DNA from: Sphaerisporangium rubeum
GTDB taxonomy: Bacteria > Actinomycetota > Actinomycetes > Streptosporangiales > Streptosporangiaceae
Assembly: GCF_014207705.1 (NCBI RefSeq)
Contig: NZ_JACHIU010000001.1
Coordinates: forward strand, 6,812,501-6,876,500
Direction: 5' to 3'
DNA length: 64,000 bases
Made by a program: the position numbers and the translations under genes. The notes beneath the pieces were generated by a model. That model did no database searches and was not told the origin of the DNA. It saw only the letters and a program-made list of their open reading frames with translations. Of this stretch, positions 9,346 through 18,933 are shown one piece after another; position 1 is the stretch's first letter, and every line of letters begins with the position of its first letter.

Positions 9346-10298
9346 CGGCTCTCCTCGGTGGTTCTCGGGACCGGGACGGCCAGGCGGACCTGCATGCCGC
9401 CGCCGGGGGACGGCCCGACGGTGAGGTCGGCGCCGATGAGCAGGGCCCGTTCGCGCATGCCGCTGATGCCGGACCCCTCCGGCGCGTTCCCCGGCCCGCG
9501 GCCGTCGTCGCGCACGTGCAGTTCGACCCCACCCGGCGTGCGGCGCAGCGTCAGGTCGACGTGTCTCGCGTGCGCGTGGCGCGCGGTGTTGGTGAGGCCC
9601 TCCTGGGCCACGCGGTACAGCACGAGTTCGGTGTCCTCGTCGAGCGGCGGCAGGCCGGGTTCGAGGTGGTGGTGCACGGCGAGGCCGGGGGTGGAGAACT
9701 CACCGGCGAGCGCCTTGAGCGCGCTGGACAGGCCGAGTTCCTCGAGGACGCCGGGCCGCAGGCGCCTCGCGATGCGGCGGATCTCGTCGAGCCCGGTGCG
9801 GGTGGTCTCCTGCACCTGGCGGATCTCCTCCTGTACGGGCCGCGGCGCGTGGTCCGCGACACGCTTCAGCTCCAGCAGCACGGCGGTGAGGGTCTGCCCC
9901 ACCTCGTCGTGCAGTTCCTGCGCGATGCGCCGCCGCTCGGCCTCCTGCGCCGACAGCGCGCGAGCGGCGCTGCCGGCCCGTTCGGCCTCCAGCCGGTCGA
10001 GCATCGTGTTGAACGTGCGGATCAGCTCGGCCACCTCGCCGCGGCCGTCCGGCACCGGCCGCTGTCCGGGCCGCAGCAGGTCGGTGGTCGACATGGCGCG
10101 GGTCAGCCGCCGCACCGGGGAGAGGCCGACGCGCAGCAGCGCGGCGTTGGCCACCAGCATGGCGGCCAGTCCCACCACGAGGATCGCCGCCTCGGTGAGC
10201 AGCACAGGGGTGGACACCGTGACCGGCCCGAGCAGCATCACCATGGCCAGAACCAGCACGACGGCGTTCAGCAGGAAGATCCGCCAGAACAACGACAC
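9342..10298 (-). CDS. Sensor histidine kinase, HisKA_3 family
   Basis: Membrane histidine kinase of about 318 residues, partner of the overlapping response regulator. Two transmembrane segments fill the first ~60 residues with almost no extracytoplasmic loop, so the signal is probably sensed in or at the membrane. A HAMP-like linker follows, then the HisKA_3 dimerisation helix with phosphoacceptor histidine in RRIAQELHDEVGQTL, and an HATPase domain with N box GLTNTARHAHA and G box DDGRGPG. The GTG at 10298 is preferred because GGGGGA stands 6-8 bp before it. A GTG at 10322 would add eight residues made of the Shine-Dalgarno region itself. Confidence 0.9.
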   Translation of the reverse strand: MSLFWRIFLLNAVVLVLAMVMLLGPVTVSTPVLLTEAAILVVGLAAMLVANAALLRVGLSPVRRLTRAMSTTDLLRPGQRPVPDGRGEVAELIRTFNTMLDRLEAERAGSAARALSAQEAERRRIAQELHDEVGQTLTAVLLELKRVADHAPRPVQEEIRQVQETTRTGLDEIRRIARRLRPGVLEELGLSSALKALAGEFSTPGLAVHHHLEPGLPPLDEDTELVLYRVAQEGLTNTARHAHARHVDLTLRRTPGGVELHVRDDGRGPGNAPEGSGISGMRERALLIGADLTVGPSPGGGMQVRLAVPVPRTTEESR

Positions 10299-10491
10299 CC
10301 CGTGTCCCCCTCTCCCCTCCACTATGACGATGCCCGCCGCCGCGCGCCATCGGTGCCGGCACCCATAAGTGGTACCGGTCTACATGTCGGCCACCGGCCG
10401 AAATGGGGGGTGGCACGGATGGCGCGCACCCCCGTGCGCGGGAGAACCTGGAAGGGCCTCACCGGCGGCGAGCCTACGGGGGGAGGGAGCC

Positions 10492-10923
10492 ATGACGCAC
10501 GCCGACGACCGCACCCGTTCCGGTCTCGCGGCGCGGACGCAGGACAGCGTCACTCCACCCGTCCAGGTCCCGCCGGGGAGGCGCCAACGTACGTGGCTGT
10601 CGTTGTTCCTGCTCGTGGGCCTCACGCTCCTGACCGTGGGCCTGCTGCGCGGCACCGGCGCGCTGATCGCCGTCGGCCTCATCATGGCCGGTCTCGTCGA
10701 GGTCGTGGTCAACCGGTACCGCACACGCGACCAGGAGCCACATCAGTGGCACCGGAGCCCGCCTGGCTCCCTGACCGGCGACGGAGCCGTTCAGTGGGCC
10801 GCTCGGTGGGCCCGTGAGCGGACCGGCCGCGGTGGCGGCCCCGGCCGTACCACCGGCAACGGAGCCGGTCCCGGCCGCGGCGACAGCCCTGGCACCGGGC
10901 CGGGGCCGCAGCGACGGTCCTGA
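10492..10923 (+). CDS. Small two-TM membrane protein with Gly/Pro-rich tail
   Basis: Unrecognised protein of 143 residues starting at ATG 10492 behind a strong GGGAGGGAG ribosome site. A polar N-terminus (about 35 residues) is followed by two adjacent hydrophobic segments (WLSLFLLVGLTLLTVGLL and ALIAVGLIMAGLVEVVV). The C-terminus of about 55 residues is low-complexity, rich in Gly, Pro and Arg, and merges with repeat-like DNA. The N-terminal half is a convincing gene product; the tail may be a product of local repeat expansion. Confidence 0.6.
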   Translation: MTHADDRTRSGLAARTQDSVTPPVQVPPGRRQRTWLSLFLLVGLTLLTVGLLRGTGALIAVGLIMAGLVEVVVNRYRTRDQEPHQWHRSPPGSLTGDGAVQWAARWARERTGRGGGPGRTTGNGAGPGRGDSPGTGPGPQRRS

Positions 10924-11140
10924 ACCCGGCCGGTTCCGTGACCGGCGGTACAGCACCGGTGCGGACCGTGCCGACGGCACGCGACCGAACCGGAACCGTA
11001 CCGACCGCCTGAACCGGTGCGGGACAGTGCCGACGGCACGTGACCCTACGGAGCCGTGCCGACTCCCGAACCGGACCGCGACCGGCCCGACGGCACCTGA
11101 CCGGACCGGAACCGTACCCCGCGGCACCTGACCGGAGCCG
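10924..11140. repeat. Imperfect ~59-bp tandem repeats, non-coding
   Basis: About three diverged copies of a ~59-bp unit start at GTGCCGACGGCAC (10968, 11027 and a variant at about 11085). Each core is itself a short palindrome, and the units are interleaved with ACCGGAACCGTACC-type words. Open frames cross the region on both strands, but they only spell out the repeat. The whole 10924-11377 gap otherwise holds the AT-richer leader of the antiporter gene. Confidence 0.65.
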
Positions 11141-11377
11141 CGGCGGCGACGAACCTGGCCGGGGCCGTTACGGACTCCTGTAACGGGCGGGAGGCCGTAC
11201 GGCCCCGGCCTTCCCGGCCACGATCAGTTTGAAAACTCCACAAAGACCCCATATCCCCCTATAACGACATACGACCGGCTCAACCGGAAATTCCGGTCGC
11301 CTGCCCTCCGAGGAGGACCCATCCAGCACCGCGTACACACATGGCGCAGTCCCGACCCGCACGGAAGGTGGTGACCC

Positions 11378-12706
11378 GTGGGACATGCCGACACCTTGCT
11401 CGCCATGGGAGGCGCCTTCCTCGCAGCAGCCCTGCTCGCCCGGCTCGGCCGGCGCATCGGGTTGCCGACGATTCCGCTGTTCATGCTCGCGGGCATCCTG
11501 CTCGGCCCGCACACACCGGGCATCATCCTGGTCGAGGACCCGCACGAGCTGGAGATGCTCACCGCGCTCGGCCTCGTGCTCCTGCTGTTCTACCTTGGTC
11601 TTGAATTCCACCTCGATGACCTGCGGCGCGGCGGCAAACAGTTGTTCGCCGCCGGTGGCGGTTATCTGCTGCTGAACGTCGGCGCCGGGCTCGGCTTCGG
11701 GTTCGCGCTCGGCTGGGGCACACGTGAGGCGGTCGTGCTGGCCGGGGTGGTCGGCATCTCGTCCTCAGCGATCGTCACCAAAGTCCTCATCGACACAGGA
11801 CGCATCGGCAGACCGGAGACGCGCCTCATCCTCGGCGTCACCGTCGTGGAGGACATCTTCCTCGCGCTGTACCTCGCCGCGCTCCAGCCGGTGCTCAGCG
11901 GCGCGCAGGGAACCGCCGAGTTCCTGCTCCAGGGGGCCAAGGCGTTCGGCTTCCTGATGCTGCTGGCGATCGCCGCACGGTACGGCACCCGGCTGATCGG
12001 CCGCCTCATCGCGGTCAAGGACGACGAACTGCTCGTGGTGAGCTTCCTCGGCCTCGCCGTCCTGGTGGCCGGGGTGTCGGAGTCGCTCGGCGTCGCCGAC
12101 GCCATCGGCGCCTTCATGGTCGGCCTGATCCTGTCGGGCACCTCGTCGGGCCCGCGCATCCGCGAGCTCGTCCACCCGCTGCGGGACGCCTTCGCCGCGA
12201 TCTTCTTCTTCGGCTTCGGCCTGTCGATCGACCCAGGCGATGTCACGTCCGTCGCGTGGCTGGTGGTCGGCGCCGTCGCGCTGACCATCGTCATGAACAT
12301 CGCCGCGGGCCTGCTCGCCGCACGCCTGCACAGCTACGGCCCGGGACCCGCCGCGGACATCGCCACGACGCTGCTCGCGCGGGGTGAGTTCGCGCTCATC
12401 CTCGGCGCCATGGCCGCAGGCGCGAACCTCGACCGCCGCCTCGCGCCGTTCATCGCGGGCTACGTGCTCGTGCTCGCCGTGCTCGGTCCGGTGTCAGCGG
12501 GACGGTCGCATCTGCTGGCGCGGGTGCTCGGGATCCGGCTGATGGCGGGGCTGTTCCGGACAGAGCCTCCCTCGTCGCGGCCGGACGACGAGCGTCCCCG
12601 CGACTCTGAGCGGCCGGAGGGTTCGCGAGAGCCGGATGAGGCGCACGACTCCGAGCCGGATGAGACGCATGGGAAGGAGGAGTCGGAACGGTACGCGGGT
12701 CGTTAA
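11378..12706 (+). CDS. Cation:proton antiporter, CPA2/Kef-type
   Basis: Integral membrane antiporter of 442 residues, predicted to exchange K+ or Na+ for protons. Residues 1-390 hold about 12 hydrophobic segments with the conserved family opening (LLARLGRRIGLPTIPLFMLAGILLG... region) and the LGLEFHLDD segment typical of the Na_H_Exchanger fold. The cytoplasmic TrkA-N domain of full KefB/KefC is missing. Instead there is a ~45-residue acidic, Glu/Asp/Ser/Arg-rich tail. The GTG start at 11378 has a GGAAGG site about 10 bp before it. Confidence 0.9.
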   Translation: MGHADTLLAMGGAFLAAALLARLGRRIGLPTIPLFMLAGILLGPHTPGIILVEDPHELEMLTALGLVLLLFYLGLEFHLDDLRRGGKQLFAAGGGYLLLNVGAGLGFGFALGWGTREAVVLAGVVGISSSAIVTKVLIDTGRIGRPETRLILGVTVVEDIFLALYLAALQPVLSGAQGTAEFLLQGAKAFGFLMLLAIAARYGTRLIGRLIAVKDDELLVVSFLGLAVLVAGVSESLGVADAIGAFMVGLILSGTSSGPRIRELVHPLRDAFAAIFFFGFGLSIDPGDVTSVAWLVVGAVALTIVMNIAAGLLAARLHSYGPGPAADIATTLLARGEFALILGAMAAGANLDRRLAPFIAGYVLVLAVLGPVSAGRSHLLARVLGIRLMAGLFRTEPPSSRPDDERPRDSERPEGSREPDEAHDSEPDETHGKEESERYAGR

Positions 12707-12813
12707 CTCGTTGCCGTTCCACCTCCCGATGGCACACCCTTTTCACAGGAGGCGCTCGGGGGACGTCCGTTCAGGAAACCGCCGGCTTCCTCCTCCCACG
12801 AAGGGAGCACGTC

Positions 12814-13014
12814 ATGTTCGCGGCGGCGTTCATCCTGATCACCATGGTCGTCACGGTGCCGCTGTACGAGATCACCGTGCACCACAGGCCGCGACGGCGC
12901 CACCCGCCGTCCGGCCCGGTGCGGCCGGACGGCACGCCACGCCGTCCGGCAGCGCCACACGAGCCGGCCGGACGCGTGCCGGCCGTGCGGCGGGTGCCCG
13001 CCGGAAGCCGTTGA
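12814..13014 (+). CDS. Small single-TM protein, unknown
   Basis: A 66-residue product starting at ATG 12814 with an AAGGGAG ribosome site 7 bp before it. An N-terminal hydrophobic segment (AAAFILITMVVTVPLYEI) is followed by a His/Pro/Arg-rich tail. No family recognised. The good ribosome site and membrane segment support a real gene; the tail may simply reflect GC-rich composition. Confidence 0.5.
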   Translation: MFAAAFILITMVVTVPLYEITVHHRPRRRHPPSGPVRPDGTPRRPAAPHEPAGRVPAVRRVPAGSR

Positions 13015-13110
13015 GACGTCCCGTTCGCAGGGGTTCGCGCCGGTCATCGTCACACATCCGGGGCCGGGGGACGTTCCCTTGCTGATCACCAAGGCGATAG
13101 CCTCGACGGC

Positions 13111-13548
13111 ATGTCGTTCCTCGACTACCTTCTGCTCTGGCTGCACATCGGCTTCGCGATCTTCGCGCTCGGGCCGGCGACAGTGGCCGCTCACTTCACG
13201 CCGCGGTACATCCGCGCCAAGGACGTCGGCGTGCTGCGGTTCCTCAACCGCACCACGCGGATATTCGGACTGCTCACCATCGCGGTCTTCCTCTTCGGTC
13301 TGGCGCTCGGCCGTGCCGCGCTCGCCAAGCCGTACCTCTCGGTGTCGATGACGCTGTTCATCGTGGGGGCGGTGCTGCTGGTCATGATCGAGCGTGACCA
13401 GCGCACCGCCATCCGCGTGCTGTCCAGCGCGTCCGAAGAGGACGACGCTCAGGTGCAGACCGGCCGCATCGCCATGCTGGCCTCCATCATGGCGCTCATG
13501 TGGCTGATCATCCTGGTGCTGATGGTGTGGTTCAACCCCAACAGCTGA
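13111..13548 (+). CDS. DUF2269-type integral membrane protein
   Basis: A 145-residue membrane protein with four hydrophobic segments (about 5-27, 49-68, 75-93 and 122-141), resembling DUF2269/predicted integral membrane proteins. Function unknown. It stands alone and converges on metB, with a GC-rich hairpin between the two stops. Confidence 0.75.
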   Translation: MSFLDYLLLWLHIGFAIFALGPATVAAHFTPRYIRAKDVGVLRFLNRTTRIFGLLTIAVFLFGLALGRAALAKPYLSVSMTLFIVGAVLLVMIERDQRTAIRVLSSASEEDDAQVQTGRIAMLASIMALMWLIILVLMVWFNPNS

Positions 13549-13556
13549 GCCGTGTG

Positions 13557-13573
13557 CCCGGCCGCCGGCCGGG
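13557..13573. terminator. Bidirectional hairpin between convergent genes
   Basis: Perfect 7-bp stem CCCGGCC/GGCCGGG with a 3-base loop, 8 bp past the DUF2269 stop and 8 bp before the metB stop. No U-tract, as usual for actinobacterial terminators. Confidence 0.5.
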
Positions 13574-13581
13574 CCGTGCGC

Positions 13582-14724
13582 TCAGCCGCCGAGCGCCTGG
13601 CCGAGGTCGGCGAGCAGGTCGCTCACCGACTCGATGCCGACCGACAGGCGCACCAGGTCGCCGGGCACCTCCAGGGCCGACCCGGCGACCGAGGCGTGCG
13701 TCATGCGGCCCGGGTGCTCGATCAGCGACTCCACCCCGCCGAGCGACTCGCCGAGTATGAAGATCTTCGTGCGGTCGCAGATCGCCACGGCCTCCTCCTC
13801 GCCGCCGGCGACCCGGAACGACACCATGCCGCCGAAGCGGCGCATCTGCTTGGCCGCCACCTCGTGGCCCGGGTGGCCGGCGAGCCCCGGGTAGTACACC
13901 TCGGTGACACGCGGATGCGAGAGCAGCAGGTCGACGACCCGCTCGGCGTTGTCGCAGTGGCGGTCCATGCGCACCGCGAGGGTCTTCAGGCCGCGCAGGG
14001 TCAGCCAGGCGTCGAACGGCCCGGCCACCGCCCCCATGGCGTTCTGGTGGTACGCCAGCCGGTCACCGATCTCCTTGTCGCGCGCCACCAGCGCACCGCC
14101 GACGACGTCGGAGTGACCCCCCGCGTACTTGGTGGTGCTGTGCACGACCACGTCGGCGCCGAGGGCCAGCGGCTGCTGGAGGTACGGCGTGGCGAAGGTG
14201 TTGTCCACGACGAGCACCGCGCCTGCGGCGTGCGCGATGGCGGCGAGCGCCTCGATGTCGGCGATGCCGAGCAGCGGGTTGGTGGGGGTCTCCACCCAGA
14301 TGATCCGGGTGTCGGGGCGCACGGCGGCCCGCACCGCGTCCAGGTCGCCGAGCGGCACCGGGTCGTAGTGGAGCCCCCAGCCCTCGTAGACCTTGTCGAA
14401 CAACCGCCACGTGCCGCCGTAGGCGTCGCCGGGGATGATGACGTGGTCACCCGGCCGGCACAGCGCGCGCAGCACGGCGTCCTCGGCCGCGAGACCCGAC
14501 GCGAACGCCAGCCCCCGCGTGCCGCCTTCGAGCGCCGCGACACACTCTTCGAGCGCGGTCCTCGTGGGGTTCGCCGACCGGCTGTATTCGTAGCCCTCAC
14601 GCAGCCCGCCGACGCCGTCCTGCTTGTAGGTGGACACGGCGTAGATCGGCGGCACGACGGCCCCGGTGCGCGGATCAGGAGCCTGGCCTGCGTGGATGGC
14701 CAACGTCTCGAAGCCTTCAATCAT
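13582..14724 (-). CDS. metB: Cystathionine gamma-synthase (Cys/Met metabolism PLP enzyme)
   Basis: A 380-residue cytosolic PLP enzyme. The Schiff-base lysine is K199 in HSTTKYAGGHSD; other family landmarks are SRSANPTR, FASGLAAEDA and VETPTNPLLGIADI. In actinobacteria the gene beside cystathionine beta-synthase usually makes cystathionine from O-acyl-homoserine and cysteine, but the fold also includes cystathionine gamma-lyases, and sequence reading cannot separate the two. With the next gene (113 bp upstream, same strand) it forms a transsulfuration pair linking methionine and cysteine pools. Confidence 0.9.
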   Translation of the reverse strand: MIEGFETLAIHAGQAPDPRTGAVVPPIYAVSTYKQDGVGGLREGYEYSRSANPTRTALEECVAALEGGTRGLAFASGLAAEDAVLRALCRPGDHVIIPGDAYGGTWRLFDKVYEGWGLHYDPVPLGDLDAVRAAVRPDTRIIWVETPTNPLLGIADIEALAAIAHAAGAVLVVDNTFATPYLQQPLALGADVVVHSTTKYAGGHSDVVGGALVARDKEIGDRLAYHQNAMGAVAGPFDAWLTLRGLKTLAVRMDRHCDNAERVVDLLLSHPRVTEVYYPGLAGHPGHEVAAKQMRRFGGMVSFRVAGGEEEAVAICDRTKIFILGESLGGVESLIEHPGRMTHASVAGSALEVPGDLVRLSVGIESVSDLLADLGQALGG

Positions 14725-14837
14725 CCCCCAACGCTATCGCCTCGGCCGGGGACCACGATCCGCGTCACCCATGCCACGGCGGGGGACGCGGACCGGGAAC
14801 GGCCCCATGACGGCGTCGCAGGCCGCCGGTGACGGGC

Positions 14838-16214
14838 TCAGCCGTTGTTGCCGGCCAGGAAGGCGAGCAGGTCCTGGCGGGTGACGAGGCCGACGGGCTT
14901 GCCGTCGTCGAGGACCACGGCGGCGTCGGCCTTCTCCAGGGCCTCGATGGCGACGGAGATGGGTTCGCCGGAGCCGATGTTGGGGAGCGGAGCGGACATG
15001 TGGCCGGCGAGGGGGTCCTCGGCCTTGACGCGGCCGTGGTACAGGGCCTCGAGCAGGTCGCGTTCCACGATGGAGCCGACGACCTCGGCGGCCATCACGG
15101 GAGGCTCTTCCTTCATGACGGGGAGCTGGGACACGCCGTACTCCCGCATGATCGCGATGGCGGTGCCGACGGACTCGTGCGGATGGGTGTGCACGAACTC
15201 CGGCAGGCCCTGGCCCTTGCGGCCGAGAACGTCGCCGACGAGGCCCTCGTCGCTGCTGGTGGTCAGGAAGCCGTAGTCGGCCATCCAGTCGTCGTTGAAG
15301 ATCTTGGACAGGTAGCCCCGGCCGCCGTCGGGAAGCAGGACGACGATCACGTCGTCGGGCCCGGCCGTCGCGGCGACGCGCAGGGCCGCGACGACGGCCA
15401 TGCCGCAGGAGCCGCCGACCAGCAGGGCCTCCTCGCGCGCGAGGCGGCGGGTCATGCCGAAGGAGTCCTTGTCGGAGACCGCGATGACCTGGTCGGCCAC
15501 CGTGGTGTCGTACGTGGCGGGCCAGATGTCCTCGCCGACACCCTCCACCAGGTAGGGCCGGCCGGTGCCGCCGGAGTACACCGAGCCCTCGGGGTCGGCG
15601 CCGATGATCCGCACCCGGCCGCCGGACACCTCCTTGAGGTAACGGCCGGTGCCGCTGATGGTGCCGCCGGTGCCGATGCCGGTCACGAAGTGGGTGATCT
15701 TGCCCTCGGTCTGCTCCCAGATCTCCGGGCCCGTCGAGTGGTAGTGACTCGCCGGGTTCTCCTCGTTGGAGTACTGGTCGGGCTTCCAGGCGTTCGGCAC
15801 CTCGCGGGCCAGCCGGTCGGACACCGAGTAGTACGAGTCGGGGTGGTCGGGGGACACGGCGGTGGGACACACCACCACTTCGGCCCCGTACGCGCGCAGC
15901 ACCGCGATCTTGTCGGAGGCGACCTTGTCCGGCACCACGAACAGGCAGCGGTAGCCCTTGTGCTGCGCCACGATCGCGAGCCCCACACCGGTGTTCCCCG
16001 AGGTGGGCTCCACGATGACGCCGCCGGGACGCAGCGCGCCGGACCGCTCGGCCGCCTCGACCATGCGCAGCGCGATGCGGTCCTTCACGGAGCCGCCGGG
16101 GTTGAAGTACTCCACCTTGGCGAGGACCTGGGCCGACAGGCCCGCCGTCACCTTGTGCAGCTTGACGAGCGGGGTGTTGCCCATGAGCTCGATGAGCGAG
16201 TTGTGTACGCGCAC
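14838..16214 (-). CDS. Cystathionine beta-synthase with C-terminal CBS pair
   Basis: Joins serine and homocysteine to cystathionine using PLP. The 458-residue protein has the catalytic lysine in FNPGGSVKDRIALR (about K44), the PTSGNTGVGLAI phosphate loop and the TGIGTGGTISGTGRY loop. A C-terminal CBS-domain pair (about residues 330-455) probably binds an adenosyl ligand. No N-terminal haem domain. GTG 16214 is preferred because GAGGAG lies about 9 bp before it and the product then opens at the conserved HNSLIELMGNTPLVKL. An in-frame GTG at 16235 would add seven residues. Confidence 0.93.
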   Translation of the reverse strand: MRVHNSLIELMGNTPLVKLHKVTAGLSAQVLAKVEYFNPGGSVKDRIALRMVEAAERSGALRPGGVIVEPTSGNTGVGLAIVAQHKGYRCLFVVPDKVASDKIAVLRAYGAEVVVCPTAVSPDHPDSYYSVSDRLAREVPNAWKPDQYSNEENPASHYHSTGPEIWEQTEGKITHFVTGIGTGGTISGTGRYLKEVSGGRVRIIGADPEGSVYSGGTGRPYLVEGVGEDIWPATYDTTVADQVIAVSDKDSFGMTRRLAREEALLVGGSCGMAVVAALRVAATAGPDDVIVVLLPDGGRGYLSKIFNDDWMADYGFLTTSSDEGLVGDVLGRKGQGLPEFVHTHPHESVGTAIAIMREYGVSQLPVMKEEPPVMAAEVVGSIVERDLLEALYHGRVKAEDPLAGHMSAPLPNIGSGEPISVAIEALEKADAAVVLDDGKPVGLVTRQDLLAFLAGNNG

Positions 16215-16459
16215 CGGGAATGTCTCCTCGATCACTTGAATTGCAAGTTTTGCGAGCTTGACCGGCCGGACCGAGCTTGGTGGCTGTTCCCCGGCCGTTC
16301 AACTCCTCACCGTACCGTCACGACTACGACAGCACCGGACATGTACCGCAAGCCCCCGTCCGGCCGGAGGCCGACGGACCGCCGGGGACCCCCTGAGCCG
16401 GTCCGCCGTCACCCCGGAAACCGCCGGGGCGGGACGGGACGGACGATCTACTGGTCACT

Positions 16460-17497
16460 GTGGGAGGGCTGACGAAGGAGATGTGGACGCCGGGAATCGC
16501 GAGAGCGGCACGCCGGATCGCGACCGCGGCCGCCGTCGGCGGCGGCGGGGCGACCGCGCTGGGTGTGGCCGTGTACGGGCTGGTCCAGGTGGAGGCGGTG
16601 ATCGCGCGCAGGTCCATCGGCCGCAGGTACGGCATGAACGGCCCGCGGGCCGACGGCCTCTACGGCGCGTGGCACGACCCGCGCGACCCGGCCGACCCAG
16701 GCGCGGAGGCGAGCCGGCCCCTGCGCCTGGCCATGCTGGGGGACTCCACGGCCGTCGGGCTCGGCATGCGGGACCCGGCGACCACGCCTGGCGTGGTGAT
16801 CGCGCGCGGCCTGGCCGAGGTGGCGGGCCGGCCGGTGCGGCTCGGGGTGCACGGCAGGTCGGGCTCAGTGTCCGCCGACCTCGTCTGGCAGGTGGACCGC
16901 GCGCTGAGGACCGAGCCGGACATCGCGGTGATCTTCATCGGCGCCAACGACGTGACCACCAAGACCAAGCCCGCGCATGCCGTACGGCACCTGCGGGACG
17001 CCGTGCGCCGGTTGAGGGAGGCCGGGGCCGAGGTGGTGGTCGGCACCTGTCCCGATCTCGGCACGGTGCGGCCGATCGGCCAGCCGCTGCGGTGGATGAC
17101 CCGCATGTGGAGCCGTCAGCTCGCGGCGGCGCAGACCGTCGCCGTGGTCGAGGCAGGCGGCCGGACGGTGGCGTTCGCCGACCTGCTCGGGCCGGAATTC
17201 GCCTCATACCCCGGCGAAATGTTCGGACCGGATCGTTTCCACCCATCTGCCAGAGGTTATGAACGCGCCGCGCACGCGGTGCTACCGTCTGTATGCGCCG
17301 CGCTCGGGCTGCGGGCGGAACCCCGGCCCGAGCGTGGCGAGGGATCGCAACCGATTTACCTCGCGGCGGCCATCGCCGCGGAGGAGCCCGGGACCGAGGT
17401 CACCGCGGCCCGTGTCGCCGGCCGGGCGACCGGCCCCTACGGAAGATGGGCCACGCTGCTTCGCCGACGGCCGGGACCGATGCCGCACGGCGCCTAG
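16460..17497 (+). CDS. SGNH/GDSL-family hydrolase
   Basis: Predicted esterase or lipase of up to 345 residues. The block I serine is in LAMLGDSTAVGLGM, block III in VIFIGANDVT, and the catalytic Asp/His pair in PDRFHPSARGYERA. An N-terminal hydrophobic stretch (AAAVGGGGATALGVAVYGLV) may anchor the protein in the membrane. GTG 16460 and ATG 16481 are both in frame; a GGGAGGG site fits either. The C-terminal ~60 residues are disordered. Substrate unknown. Confidence 0.85.
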   Translation: MGGLTKEMWTPGIARAARRIATAAAVGGGGATALGVAVYGLVQVEAVIARRSIGRRYGMNGPRADGLYGAWHDPRDPADPGAEASRPLRLAMLGDSTAVGLGMRDPATTPGVVIARGLAEVAGRPVRLGVHGRSGSVSADLVWQVDRALRTEPDIAVIFIGANDVTTKTKPAHAVRHLRDAVRRLREAGAEVVVGTCPDLGTVRPIGQPLRWMTRMWSRQLAAAQTVAVVEAGGRTVAFADLLGPEFASYPGEMFGPDRFHPSARGYERAAHAVLPSVCAALGLRAEPRPERGEGSQPIYLAAAIAAEEPGTEVTAARVAGRATGPYGRWATLLRRRPGPMPHGA

Positions 17498-17550
17498 ATC
17501 CGGCCACCCTCCGCGACGGGGTCGTCACCGTCTCCCCGCATTGGAGTGGA

Positions 17551-18912
17551 ATGTCCGTGTTCCGGCCTCTTGCGACACCGGTCGTCGCGCTCGCGGCCGT
17601 CCTCGTCCTCGCCGGCTGCTCAGGCGGCTCAGGTGGCGGAGCGGCGGCGCAGGCGCCTCGGCCGGCCTGGCACACCACCGAGGTCAACGCCGTCAGCCGC
17701 GCCGCCGTGGCCACCGGAGTCGCCGCGGTGACCTCGATGAAGCCGGACGGCACCCTGGAGACCGCCGCTCTCGACCTGAGCTCGGGCCGGGCCTTGTGGC
17801 GGCGGCCCGCGTCGCTCGCCGGCCGCCTCCCCGGCATGGGGGTGCCACCCCCCGCCGCCGTCTCCGCCGCAGGCGGCAAGGGGGTCGTGGCCGCCGCCGC
17901 GCCGTCCGGGAAGAGCGGCAAGGAAGCCCTGCTGGTGGCCGCCGACGCGCGCACCGGACACGAGCTGTGGAGCCGTCCCGTGCGCACGACGTTCGGCCCG
18001 CAGGCCTGCGGACCCTACCTGTGCGTGTCCGAGCACACCGCGCTCGCCACTGCGCGCATGGTCGTGCTCGACCCGCTCACCGGCGCGGAGCTGTGGCGGC
18101 TTCCCGGCATCGCCGAGGCCGAGTGGTCCGACACCGGCAAGGTCGTCGTGCTGCGCCTCGCCAAGCACCCGGCGCTGTCCACGCACGACCTCAGAACCGG
18201 CAAGACGGTCTGGGAGCTGCCGGTGGAGCAGGCGCTCGCTCCTGGCGTGGACCTGTCAGGCGGGTGGTCGTTCGGCTCGGCGGGCGGCGACCTGATCGGG
18301 TACGTCGCGCCGTACACGAGCCCGCGCACCGGCCGCGCGTCCGTCTTCGGGGTGTTCTCCGTGCGGCTCGCCGACGGCAAGGTCAACTGGCTGCGGCCCT
18401 CGGTGGTGCGCGTCTACCCGAGCGGCAGCCCCGGCTTCGCCCCTGTGGTGCGTCCGGTGGACGAGAAGGGCCGGTTCGGCGGCTTCGCGCGGCTGGACCC
18501 GGGCTCGGGCCGGGTGGTCGGCCAGATCACCGCCGACCAGGTCCCCGGCACGGGCTGGTGGCTGGCGTTCCCCGGCGACATGGCACGGCTGGGGTTCCTC
18601 AAGCCGAGCCACGCCGGTGCGTCCTTCGAGCTGGCGTCCGGCCGTCCCGTGCCGGTCACCGGACAGCGCGGGTGGTCGTTCTGCGTCACCGATCCCAAGC
18701 CGCTGGCCCTGACCAGGACGCCGCAGGGCTTCTTCCCCGTCGCGTCGCTGTGCGAGTTCGACCTCGCGACCGGCGTCAGGGCCCCCACCGGCGCCGTGCC
18801 ACCGCAGTGGTTCACCGGCAGCCAGGACGGCTGGCGGCTCTGGCGCGACGAGAAAGGCGGCCTGCACGCCGTCAGGGACGCCACCGGCACGACCCCTGGC
18901 ATGTACGGCTGA
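17551..18912 (+). CDS. Secreted lipoprotein with PQQ-like beta-propeller
   Basis: A 453-residue lipoprotein starting at ATG 17551 with GGAG 5 bp before it. The N-terminus has a signal peptide ending in the lipobox LVLAGC, then a Ser/Gly linker. The body contains repeated blade-like segments of the PQQ/outer-membrane-BamB type (for example DLSSGRALWRRP, DARTGHELWSRP, DPLTGAELWRLP and DLRTGKTVWELP). Such propellers usually bind proteins or cofactors rather than catalyse. Role unknown. Confidence 0.8.
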   Translation: MSVFRPLATPVVALAAVLVLAGCSGGSGGGAAAQAPRPAWHTTEVNAVSRAAVATGVAAVTSMKPDGTLETAALDLSSGRALWRRPASLAGRLPGMGVPPPAAVSAAGGKGVVAAAAPSGKSGKEALLVAADARTGHELWSRPVRTTFGPQACGPYLCVSEHTALATARMVVLDPLTGAELWRLPGIAEAEWSDTGKVVVLRLAKHPALSTHDLRTGKTVWELPVEQALAPGVDLSGGWSFGSAGGDLIGYVAPYTSPRTGRASVFGVFSVRLADGKVNWLRPSVVRVYPSGSPGFAPVVRPVDEKGRFGGFARLDPGSGRVVGQITADQVPGTGWWLAFPGDMARLGFLKPSHAGASFELASGRPVPVTGQRGWSFCVTDPKPLALTRTPQGFFPVASLCEFDLATGVRAPTGAVPPQWFTGSQDGWRLWRDEKGGLHAVRDATGTTPGMYG

Positions 18913-18933
18913 GACCCGTGGCCCGGCCGGGCC

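Noticed and set aside
10814-11131. Frames of ~105-217 codons through the repeat block on both strands
   Set aside because: They translate the 59-bp repeat only, with no ribosome site in a sensible place.
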